This document shows positions 42,473 through 55,000 of a stretch of 64,000 nt of DNA, piece after piece. Position numbers and translations under genes: made by a program. The first letter of the stretch is position 1, and the number at the start of each line of letters is the position of its first letter. The notes under the pieces are model-generated. The model saw only the letters and a program-made list of their open reading frames with translations, searched no databases and had not been told where the DNA came from. The DNA comes from Pempheris klunzingeri (taxonomy: Eukaryota > Chordata > Actinopteri > Acropomatiformes > Pempheridae), in the NCBI RefSeq assembly GCF_042242105.1, contig NC_092017.1:1773652-1837651 (forward strand), given 5' to 3'.

Positions 42473-45400
42473 TCACTGTTGCTTACATTTTCCAGAAGGG
42501 CTTTTTGGACTTTTTGGACTCTTGGTGGAGTCCTTGTTACTTTTTCTGGATTTGTTTCGAGGAGTTTTGCTGATGACTGTCTGAAGCTCTACAGGGCTCA
42601 CTTGACCACCACTTGCCTCTGTGCCAACCTCTATTGAACCAGCTTCCCCCACAGTGTTTAGGCCTATCCCTGCTGCTTCTTCAGTCACATGCACGTTCTC
42701 ATTCTGTACAGCTACCTCAGTAAAAGTTGCAGGTCCTGTCTCTACTGAGCTTGAGTCTGTCTCCAACTCTGAAGGCATGGTCTTTTTCACCATTTTGAGT
42801 GAGTCTTGGTCAAAAGTGACCTCTGCTTCGCCTTTTTTCAAAATGAGATCTTTATCACCCTGTTCAATTTGAATTATGTCTGTGCTTTGGTTGTCAGACT
42901 GAATTGCTTCACCCTCAGCTACTTGTCCAGATGACAATATGCTACCCCTGGCCTCTTCACTGGACATAGAGACATGTCCTTTGGCCACCCTGGATGATCT
43001 CAGTTCCTCTGAAGATGTCACCACATCATCTAAACTCTCCATGTTAGCACCACTCACTAACTGTTGATCAACAGTATCTTGTCTTTCAGGAATATCCAGA
43101 GTTATGTGTCCTTCCGCAATATGCTCATCCATCTCTTCCACAATATGCTCTTCTTTCTCTCCAATATTTATATTGTCATCTGAGATGATCAGCTCTTCCA
43201 ATGGAGGACTTCTTCGTGAGGGCGCTTCTCTTACAATCTCCTCATCTTGGTCATCTATGATGCAAACATTTTGCTGTATGGGTAACGCCTCTACCTCCAC
43301 AATCTCCTCCTCTTTCTTTGTAACATTTATGTAATCAACCAAGGTTAAGGTATCAGTCACTTCAGAACTTGTGCATGATGTATCTTCTTTTGCATTCACT
43401 TCTTCTCGACCATCTATGATGCTAACATTTTGCTGTATGTGTAATGCCTCTACCTCCACAATCTCCTCCTCCTTCTCTGCAACATTTTTGCTATCATCTG
43501 AGATGAAGGTATCCACGTCTTCTGAATTTGTGTGTGATGCATCTTCTTTTGCGCTTTCTTCATCTTGGTCATCTGAGCAACCTATATTTTGCTGCTCTGG
43601 TAATATAATTTCCTCCACAGCACCCTTGTCTTTCTCGTCATCAGTGATGTTGTCATCAGAGATTGGCTTATCCTCCATCTGAGAACATGTGCTCAATGCA
43701 TCTTGTCTTTCAGTGACTTCATCTTCGTCATCACAGTTGCTGAAACTCTGCTGTGATTCTCCTTCCTCCACAATTATGTCCTCTTTTTCTCCATCACTTA
43801 TACCGTCTGCTTTGAATTGATCATTTTCTATTTCTGATCCTGACATTATATTTTGTTGATTATCATCAATCTCTTCATTTAAGTGTTTTTCTGTATACAG
43901 ATGTTGCATTGATGTTGAAACGGTTTTCACGGTAGAGTTCTCCATTTGAGTTTGAGGGGTAATTTCTTCTGACACTGTTACCACATTTGGATCGCCTAGG
44001 TCTTCTTCGTCTGGGTTAGTTTGCAATAATGTTTTCACTTCAGCACCAACAATATCTGTCTTTGTATTGCCTTCATCTATGTTTACCCCTTCACTATGAT
44101 TCACCATTTGTTCTGGCATTGCTTCTTGATCAGGAATAGATCTCTCATCAGAATTACAAAAAGTTTCTGTTGAAATCTCTTTTGAAGGAGTTGCTGACGA
44201 CTCATCACCTTCAGCATTAAATCCCACTTCAAAATCTAACAGTTGCTCCTGCTCAGCCTTAACCTCTTCATGTGTGACACTGGTGACGGTAGTTGTTTCC
44301 TCCAAGTTCTCTTCTGTTTGGATACTATCAGAGGTGGCAATAAAGTGATGTTTTTCTAAGTCTGAAACACCTTCCTCTAGCTCTCTTCCACTTTGATCCT
44401 CTACTTCATTTGATTCTGATCCAATCTCAGAACTCTTGTCCTCTGGATCTTCAACTGTGCTGTATGGAACAGGTTTTCCTTGTTCACCCAAAGATGCTGC
44501 TTCCTCTTTGCCCACACTTTCATCTATGCTATCATGTATTTGATGATTTGAAATGTCGTGTGCTGCTTCTTGTCTACCCACACTATCTTCTGTGCTATCA
44601 TGTATTTGATCAGTTGAAATGTTGTTGTGGTTTAAAGTAGAAGTGGCTTCCTCTCCTTGAGGACATGTTGATGTCTGCTCAATCTCTTTGTCTGTGTTAA
44701 CAAAATCAGTGGCATCTGATTCAGGAAGAAAAGCTTCTGCAGTGGACATATTAGCGACCATACATATAACTTCCTCTGAAAAACCTTCAGCAGGAACACT
44801 ATACTCCTGCTGTTCTGACTGTGGAGTCTTGGCTTCTTCCTTTGCATTCTCTTGTGGGTCATTGGATTCTGTTGTTTGACTTATCACATCTGTAAATTTG
44901 TTTGTAGGATCTTCAGTGATTTCATTCAATTGATCGGGCACAATTTCGTCCATTGTATCTTCTGGTTTCTCTACCACTGTGTCTGACTGCTCCAATGATA
45001 TTTGCGGGACATCTGTTCCTGGTAATGTTTGCACTATTGAAGATTTTTCTGATGTTTCTGTTGGATTCTCTTGGGTACCCTTTTTATCTTCAAATTCGCT
45101 TCGGAACACCTCTCTAGAATTCTCATCATCTAATAGTGTGTCATGATCTAATGTTATGTCTTGCTCTGATGTGTAGATGATCAAATCCTCTGAATGCGTT
45201 TCTTCAACTGTATCGTCATGGATGCTCTGAGCTGAATCGATGTCACTCTTGCACATATTTTTCATCATAATGTCTTCCTTTGAAGGCAGATGAGTTTTAG
45301 TGGCTTCTGCAGTCATTATAGTATTTACAACATTAAAGGTCTTGTTTTCCTGCGATGAATCTATTCTTTGTGATTTTGTAATACCACTGGCATCTGCTGT

Positions 45401-48400
45401 TTGGTCCGGTGGAGAAATTCCTTGGAACTGGTTTACACTGACCTGCCTATTCCCAACAGGACTTATCCCAACTGGCCACATTTCAGCATGTGTGACTTCT
45501 GGCTTCCCTGCCACCACTTGTCCCATTCCCATTCCCATTCTTGGCTGCCCAGTACCAACTCCCCAAACACTGGCTGGCCTGAATCCCATCTGCCCTGTCT
45601 GGCTACCCCATGTTTGCCCCAAATTTGTATTTACTACAACAACACCCCCCTTTTTAGAAACAGTGTGGTCTGGCAGAATGCCATACACACTCCCCTTGGC
45701 TGCAGGACCTAACACCCCCTGAGGGGGAGCAGCCTCTTTTACCAGGATAGCACCTCTGGGCAAAGTGCCCTGAAGTGAGCCTGGCCCCACCCCCTCTGCC
45801 TCAACTGGGCTACTCTTATCCTTAACTAACATGTAAGTACCATCAGGATTAGGCCCAACTATCTTTAAGCCATCCATAGGGACAGAGCCCTGAGACACAC
45901 CTGTGCCAACAGGTAGCAACAGGGTAGGGCTGACTTGACTGGCAGAGCTGGTAGGGCTTTGGGGGCTCTGAACACCCTGGATAACTAGCCCAGAATCAGA
46001 GCCTTGGGGTCCACTGATTACGAATCCAGAAGACGGAGAGCCCTGAGACACACCTGTGCCAACAGGTAGCAACAGGGAAGGGCTGACTTGACTGGCAGGG
46101 CTGGTAGGGTTTTGGGGGCTCTGAACACCCTGGATAACTAGCCCAGAATCAGAGCCTTGGGGTCCACTGATTACGAATCCAGAAGACGGAGAGCCCTGAG
46201 ACACACCTGTGCCAACAGGTAGCAACAGGGAAGGGCTGACTTGACTGGCAGGGCAGGTAGGGCTTTGGGAGCTCTGAACACCCTGGATAACTAGCCCAGA
46301 ATCAGAGCCTTGGGGTCCACTGATTACGAATCCAGAAGACGGAGAGCCCTGAGACACACCTGTGCCAACAGGTAGCAACAGGGTAGGGCTGGTAGGGCTT
46401 TGGGGGCTCTGAACGCCCTGCATAACTAGCCCAGAATCAGAGCCTTGGGGTCCACTGATTACGAATCCAGAAGACAGACTCTGGGGGCCACTGACTACAT
46501 ACAGGCCCCTAAAATTGGCACCGTGGTTCCCATCTGCCAGCAGAACTGTGTTTTGAAGCTGTGGCTGAACTACGTAGTGCATTGGCAGTACAGGAGGGGC
46601 ACTGTAGTAAAATGGCTGCTGCTGTAGAACCATTGTCTGAGATTGACGGGGCAGAGAAGCAGACTGAGTATTAGTGCAGACTGAGTACTGAGTGTTAGAG
46701 GAATTACTTATGTTAGTAACCTTGGAGCTAGGAAGTGTCATGGGAGGCAAAGCAGTCTGACTGATGGAACTGATGGAAGATTTGGAGATGTTAGTAGATG
46801 ACATGACTTTCTCTGTCTTTACGTTGGTATGCTTTGTTTCAACACTTAACTCAGTTTTGGGCTTAACAACTTTTTCGACAATATCAGCTGTTTTGACAGC
46901 ATCAACCACTTTGTGTGTTGTGGGTTTGGGTGTTGGTGTAGGTTTAGGAGGAGAACAAATGTCAGCCAGAGTCTTGAACTTTGGCTCGAGGTTGTTGAGG
47001 AACTGCAGGTCCTCGTCAAACTCCAGGAGGCTGCAGGAGCCCACAGAGCCTGCAGAAGAGCTCTGGCCCTCAAACTCATACTCCAACAGTGAGTCCTTCA
47101 CTGGCACAGCACACAATGCTTTCTGTTTAGGGAGAAGAAATAGCACAAACACTGGTGTAAATAAACCTTGAACATATATTTGTAGGTGGAGCATCTAGTG
47201 TAAAAATCTGCTACATGCAAAGCTAATACAATACCTGTGAGTAGTAATCATTGAGGAAAACGTCAGATAGGGCTATGTCCTCATACAGAGCTGTTGTGTG
47301 TTGGGCACCTAGAGATTGCCTGCTGAAATTAACACTGCTATTGCCATGGTTGAACAATTCCCTTGAAAACCTATAGGCATTGTCAACATCCATTAAACTT
47401 TGGCTGGTATCCTGAAACTGACTATTGTAGATTGTAGTTGCCTGATGAGTTTCTGTGAGATGAGATGAGTTTGATTGAAAGTTCGGTGCTTGTCCCATTT
47501 CAACTTTCTTTTGCATACCCATCATTATGGGGATACTTTGGAGTGGCACTTCCTAAAAAAGAGAAGAAGAAATTAGATGTTACCTATGCAATGTTAGCAT
47601 TGGTGTCAAAATGCATATAGGTCATTTGACTCCAAACCATAAAATTACCACAGCAAGTGTATTTTTTATTTGTAGCTTTCAATTTTAAATCAGGGAATGT
47701 CATACTGTATATTTTAAGCAGACTTTAAACAAGAACCTTACTATGACCAAAGATACCAGAACGACACTTCTTACAGTTTGCTTATGCTGCAGAGATGTAG
47801 GGGTAGAGGACCCCCATCAACCTCTTTCATTCATTTTGAAACACCTAGATAGTAGGTGGATAGGTAGTCACAACTATGCTAGGTTGCTTTTTATCGACTT
47901 TTCCTTTGCTTTTAATTGCACAGAGCCCCACAGTCTTGCAAACAGACTTCTGGGTAATTTTGCCATGCATTTAATAGGGTGAATTTAAGAGGGTGAAAGT
48001 AAATTCTAGTGTTCTAGTGTCTGCTACTGGTTCACCAAAGACAAAAAATGGCCATTGACTTTTGCAGAGGGGCTTAAAAACCCTAACCCTGGCACTGGGG
48101 ATGCTGAAGGCACACTCTTGTCAACACTCACAATAATACCACTCGTCGAATACAGAATTTGAAAAAAAACCCAAAATATTGTAGTTGTAGCGGTTGCTTG
48201 GCATCCCCTGTGATTGGCTTGTCAATATTTGCAATACTGTGGTTATTGTGACTGCCTCACTTCAACTTTTCTGTAGTTGCCATTCTGCAAATGCACTTAT
48301 TTAGTCCCATTCATAAAACCTATAAAATATGTATATAATTACAGATGAAAGGGAAAGAACAGTACTGTTAACTGTGCCTAAGTGCACTTATGTTGTCTCA

Positions 48401-50864
48401 TTTATAAAGCATTTAATGTGTTTATGTTTTCAATAATACATGCATGAAATAAAGTTGTGATTAATCAAATGTGTATCTCTTATCTATTCAAGATACTATA
48501 AGATGATGCAGGAACAGCAGTAAAAATAGTCAGGAATGTTTATTCACAAATTGTCTCTCCTCATGATTTATAGATCAGACCTCTGAGCTGGGTGTTATGT
48601 CTCATCAAGTTTGTTAAGTTTAGTTCATGTTTTTTATGTATTTCCTGTTTTATTGTGGCGTTCTCAACTTCTCCCTCTTGTTTCAGACCCATTTGACTTC
48701 CTGCTCTTGTGTGTTTCCCGCTCCTGTGATTGTCTGCCCCACCCTGATTGTTTCTACCTGTGCCCCCCTCCCTGGTGTATATATTGTCTGCGTCGCCCCC
48801 TGTCCTGTGCCAGATCGTCTTGTGCCGAGAGGTTCAGCATCCTAGTCAGTGTTAGTATTTGTCAGTGCTTTTTGGATTGAGTCTGCCTTGTCTTTGTTGA
48901 TCTTGTTTAACAGTAAACTTTGAGTCTGTCTTCTTGTGTGAGCTTCTGGTCACGATATTATTTTTAAAAAGGTGGGTCCTCAGGAAAGAGGTTTGGGTAA
49001 CAATGCTCTAGCCCCTCTGTACTCTGATTTTTCTAACCCTCCCTCTGGGCGTAGGTATAAAATATCTGGATTCAGCAGAAATGTATCCGGTCACTCTTTT
49101 GTCCCAGAGGGAGGGTATGTAGGACTGTGGTTTTTTCTTCTATTCCATGCTGCCATCTACCACCTATCCCCTCTTATGTTGCATCTACACAACTTTAACT
49201 TTCAATAATACTAGGACTTTATCTGATTCTGTGTACTGGTAAATTACAAAAAAAAGTTGAAATATCCCTTTCTTCCTATAAAAAGGTGACAAAAAGCCAG
49301 CCAACCTTATCCTCGCCTTTCCCTTCAGTGTGGTAGGATATGAGGTGTTCTTTGGCATCAAATGGCAGATCACTGAATTGGTCAGGAAAGATGGTGTTTG
49401 CTCCTCCACACTGACAGAACAGCAGGAGGAAAGGGATGACTGCAGAGAGAGACAAAACATTCAGAACAATGTAAAGCAAATATAAGTAATAAGGTTTTTT
49501 TTTAGCTCTTGTGTCAATATTTCAATATGTCAAGAGACACAAAAGCAAAAACAAGATATATATATACAGTATATGTATATTATCGTCAGGTAATATGCAT
49601 AGACCATACTCTTTACTCCACACATGACCTCTGCAGGATCACAGATTTCACAGTCAAACAGACAAACAGTCTGTATCTCTGTCCATTATGTCTCGCACTT
49701 TTTCTCCTATGTCACTGTTTTGTTTTTGTCACACTATTTAAAATATATATATATATATTAGGGATGTATTTTTTTTATAACAGTGAACAAGGGATGTCAG
49801 TCACTTTTCTATTTTTATTTTTCGTCTATTGCATACACGACATAGTTATATGATATGAAAGTGCACTACCTACAATCCTTCAAAATTAATCCATTTTAAA
49901 GTAATAAAATCTTTGTTGTTGGGTATGTGGCCATATGTGTATATATGACGTGGTAATACTGTGTACCAGAAAGCTTAACTCACATAGCAGTAAGCACATT
50001 GCCATTAGTAGCAGGCCAATCGCCGGGGCAGAGAGCTCAGATGAAGTAGTTGTCAATTTTTCTGCCCTTGAGCCACAGCCTTCTGTTTCCACACAGGTAC
50101 AAACATCCACAGTAAAAACCTCATTGACCGGGCAGGACAGACTCTGAGCGTCCGACACCTCCAGCTGCAGCGTATATGAGCCTGGCCACAGTCCCTCATC
50201 TGAGTGAAGAGCGGCACTCGTATCTAGAGACAACAAAGGATGGAGGACTGTCAAACTGACTGTATTATAGATATTAGAATTAGTATTAGTTGTAACTTTA
50301 GCAGCATTGCGGGTAGTACTGTAATGCTACAATACTATTTCTAATAATCAATCTCAATCAATCTTTATTTATATAGCGCAAATTCATAACAAATGTTATC
50401 TCAATGTATGCTTCCATTACGAGCACATCAAATAGGATTTGTAGTCCTCATTTTGAATTTGTATGCCAGGTTTCAATTTTCAAGAAAATTACGCAACAAT
50501 CACTACAAGAGAGAAAACAGGTTGGGTCTGTTTTTGTCTTAAGTGCCTAAAAACTTAGTATATTTTCTTACCATTAATGACTTCTACGGTCCAGCTGCCT
50601 CGTGTTCCATCGGGTACGATTTTGAATGTGAATGGAGCGCCATTGGGGTGAACGTCCTCATCAAAGCCAGTCACATAAACAGTTTTTTCACCAGCACACA
50701 GATCACTGTAAGTGGTTGTCAGGGTGGGACAGTGGTCGTTGGAGTCTTTGACTTGAATGGCTATTGTTCCCGTGGCTGTCTTTGATGGCATGTCTGAGGA
50801 TGACAGCATTAAAATGACTAAATCCCCACAATAGAAAATGCCACATAAAACAGAATCATATATG

Positions 50865-50898
<34 letters not shown>

Positions 50899-51471
50899 AT
50901 ATGACTTTTACTGATTCTGAAATCTAAATTGACTTTTGAACTGCTCATTGAACTCACAAAAATACAGGTGATAAATTTAATCAAATCAAATCATTGATCA
51001 TGAGAGGGAAAGCGGAGAACCATGCACCTCTGATGGCAGATTTATGTTCAAACAGAAATGTATCAGTGGGGAAGAAATAACAACTAATTGTTCACAATAA
51101 GACTACAAGATCATTAAGAACAAACATTTTTACCTTGGGTTATGGCCAGAATCTTGGCAATGTAGGTTCCGTTAACCAAGAACGGTGACTCTCTATCTGG
51201 TGCCTTGTTGAGTTTAATCTCTGCTGTTTTGTCATCAATGACAAACCAGTTATCTGGATCAAAGGCCTTAGCGTAGCTAGAACAACAAATATGGAAGACA
51301 AGGAACAAAAACAGTAAGGCAAGTAATAAGGCAACAGTAACTTAAAGTTTGGTGACTTTACTTTGTAGTTTGACAGTTGGTCAAAATACCTCAGCAATTA
51401 TTTAATCAATTGTCATGAAATTTCAGACAACTTTAGCGATCCCCTGACAATTCATTTAGTACCGCCATGGC

Positions 51472-51514
<43 letters not shown>

Positions 51515-52016
51515 TATATTTGTTTATTTTAAAATACAAGCAAACCCGATGACATTGCCATCAGCCTCAGCTGTACTTTGAGTTTAGGTCTAATTATCAA
51601 ATGTTAACATGCTAACACACTAAACTAAGATGGTAAACATGGTAAAACATTACAGATATCAGTGCATATAGATAAGTGCGCGTCAAGGACAGATATGTCT
51701 TGTTTGACCAACCTGACGTCTTCAGCTATTTTTCCTGTGTCTGGATCGATGGCAGCAAACACTGTGAGCACACCATCATCAGGCATTTCATTTGGATCTT
51801 CTGATACAGGAACATTCTTGGTGTCTGGGGAAAATGCTGGACCCTCCGGCTCATTTACCACTGCGATCTTAATGGGATAGCTTTTCTTTGGTGTATCTGG
51901 TTTTGGCTTTGCCCCTGGTTTTGGCTTTGCCCCTGGTTTTGGCTTTAGTCCTGGCCCTGGCCCTGGCCCTGGTCCTAGACCTACTCCTACTCCTACTCCT
52001 ACTCCTACTCCTGGTC

Positions 52017-52051
<35 letters not shown>

Positions 52052-55000
52052 CCTGGTCCCTGTCCTGGTCCTGGTTTTGGCTTTGGCTTTGGCTTTGGCT
52101 TTGGCTTTGGCTTTGGTTTTGGTTTAAGTCCAACACCCACATCAGGCTTAACCCCAACATCCAACCCTACACTCACCCCTCCTTCCACGTCAACATCTGC
52201 TCCTGCATCCACCCCCACGTCTACCCCTACGTCCAGATCAGCTCCGGCTCCTGCCCCGGGTCCGGGTCCCGGTCCCGCTCCACCTCCACCTCCACCTCCA
52301 CCTCCACCTCCCCCTCCACCTCCCCCTCCCCCTCCACCTCCCCCGCCCCCTCCCCCTCCCCCGCCACCCCCACCTCCCCCGCCACCCCCACCCCCACCTC
52401 CACCTCCACCTCCAACAGGCACTGGACCACCCTCTCCAACCTGAACCCCCACATCTGTCAGTACAGCTCCACCCTCCACAAAAGGAGCTACATTCTCAAT
52501 CATCAGGCCGAGCTCAAGATTCTGGACATCTTCAAAATCCACAGCCTGTTTGGTCAAGGATGGAAGGAAAATAAGGTTAAACCAGATGACAGCATGAAAT
52601 AAGAAGCAGCAGTCAAATGTTAGGGACCTACCCAACATTGTTGAAGTAATCAAAATAAAAACCAATGAAAATAGAATATTACATTGAAACATTTAAAGTC
52701 TAAATACCTTGATCAGCTTCAGGATGCCCTCATTGGTTTCTTTGTCTGTCTCAATAGAGAAGAGATTATCTTCATTGCCTTTTTCGATTTTAAAGACTGC
52801 CAGCCAGTTGTCTGTGTTTTCAAGATCCTTGTCCACAGCTTTGATTTTCATCACAACCACATCTTGAACATTTTCGCTCACTGCGCCAGCGTACTGCAGA
52901 AGGGAACAAGGGAACATGCAGCCTATAGTGAAAACTGTCGTGGTTATGCTTTCAGTTCTGTGTCTGCATCAGTTCTACTTTTCTGTGCGCAAAGTTTCTG
53001 AATGTTGGAACAGACAACATCAGGTGCTTTTGTACACCAGGCCAAAACTACTCCCAGCATCCATTGGAAGAGGTCAAAGGTCATGGAGCAGGATGGTCAC
53101 AGAGAGTTTAAGGAAGCCAGAGAGGTTATGATTTCTCCTCATATACCACTACCTGTTATCATGTGGCCCAAGTCACATAATGACACCTGAATCAGCCTCG
53201 TTTACTTTTCACTAGCACTTGAAAGCTCTCAACGGATCCTGTGGATCCTGGTCCTGGCCCTGCTGATGCGGTTCTTTGGTTCCTGTGGATCCTGGTCCTG
53301 GCCCTGCTGATGTGGTTCTCTGGTTCCTGTGGGTCCTGGTCCCGGTCCCGCTGATGTGGTTCTCTGGTTCCTGTGGATCCTGGTCCCGGTCCCGCTGATG
53401 TGGTTCCCTGGTTCCTATGGATCCTGGTCCCGGTCCCACTGATGTGGTTCTCTGGTTCCTGTGGATCCTGGTCCCCGGTTCTGCTGATGTGGTTCCCTGG
53501 TTCCTATGGATCCTGGTCCCGGTCCCGCTGATGTGGTTCTCTGGTTCCTGTGGATCCTGGTCCTGGTTCTGCTGATGTGGTTCCCTGGTTCCTGTGGATC
53601 CTGGTCCTGGCCCCGCTGATGTGGTTCTCCACCAGCCAATGGATGTGCGTCTGTCCAAGGCTACAGCCTGTCCGTCCTTGGGAGCTGGATCTCTCCTTCA
53701 CTGTGGTGCTCCTGGAGGTTTCTCTTTTCCCACTGGGTTTTTGGAGTTTTTCCTTCCCGAAGAAGGAGGGTCATAAAGGGCAGGTGATGCCTCGGACTGA
53801 TCCACCGGACCGATCCATTGGCCTAATCGACTGCTGGACTCTTTATTAGATTGCTTGTTCGCTTACACTTGTTTATTTCAGTGAACTTTGTAAAGCACTG
53901 TGAGACACTCTGTTGTGATATTGGGCTATACAAATAAAATTGAATTGAATTGAAAAAATTGAACTGATGGATCTCAGATCTGAGATTAGATTTTTATTTC
54001 ACTGTTCCACTAGAGGTTCCACTAAACTCGGGGTATTGCTCCTTCAATTCAGCTCAATCTGACAGGTTCTTTGAAAAACACACATTGAATCAGAGGAAAA
54101 AGCATGTATCAAAATATGAATTGTGCCATAACCCTGATCATGTCATCAATGTTATCTCAGCTTGGAGACACATTTCTAATAGATAGCCTGTCTGATGAAA
54201 TTGTGGTGTGGGTATGACTTGGGCCTTTACAAGACAAGGGAGGGTCTAGCAAATTCTGCCATACAGTTGCATCGTGGGGAAAGCTGTATTCAGCATTTTT
54301 TGAGCTTTGAACTATACAATGGACTGAAAGTCAGGATATGCCAACCTGTACAGATCATTCTTTTTAAATCTGTCGCATGTAACTCCTCGGCACTAAATTA
54401 ACAACAATTGATTCTGCCTCATAGATGACCGAATAGACTTTTTTCACAGCAGACATTATAGCAGAAAAACATTAATGACATGAATAATGGCTGCCTTTAT
54501 TTCATTTAGGCCCTCTATTTCCATTATATATTGATAATATAACAGAGCCCCACCTGTGCAAGAGATCGACAGTGGTCGGCCAAGGAAACTTAGTGCAGCA
54601 GATGAAAGACACATTATGCTGACTTCCCTGCACGCAAGTTTACCCAGAAGAACTGATGCTGTTTTGAAGGCAAAGGGTGGTCACACCAAATACTGATTTG
54701 ATTTAGATTTAGATATTCTGCTTGCTCACATTGCATTTTGTAAATTGATAAAAAAAAATTAATTAATTAAATTTCATATTTTTGAATGTATTCTAACTTT
54801 ACAGCATTTCTTCACGCCTGCCTAAAACTTTTGCGCAGAACTGTATATATTTGTCCAGCCATTTACCTTATCATGCTTGGAACGATAACATTAGATCTAC
54901 TAATTGGATCATTTTAAATGTCCCTGGAGTGCATTCAGAGCTGTTGGTAAAATAACGTTCTTTTTTATGCACCTTGGGCATTGATTGAGCAGCAAAATAC

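Noticed and set aside
44410..45722. Several plus-strand open frames of 60-140 codons
   Set aside because: All lie antisense to the long open desmoglein last exon and are shadows of it.
47743..47982. Plus-strand frame resembling a degenerate retroelement fragment ([12 protein letters not shown])
   Set aside because: The short match to the reverse-transcriptase pattern (LDFSSAFN) is suggestive, but too little sequence around it supports a LINE call.
51888..52127. Plus-strand hydrophobic Leu-Val-Leu frame
   Set aside because: It is the complement of the desmoglein low-complexity coding block; the minus strand carries the real exon with correct splice sites.
53244..53629. Regularly spaced repeats that might suggest a CRISPR array
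   Set aside because: Units are directly adjacent with no unique spacers, and the genome is a vertebrate; it is a minisatellite.
53212..53658. Minus-strand 148-codon repetitive frame in desmoglein intron 7
   Set aside because: The 44-base unit is not a multiple of three, so the repeat cycles through frames; the frame has no acceptor or donor fitting the desmoglein phases and exon 6 joins exon 7 without it.
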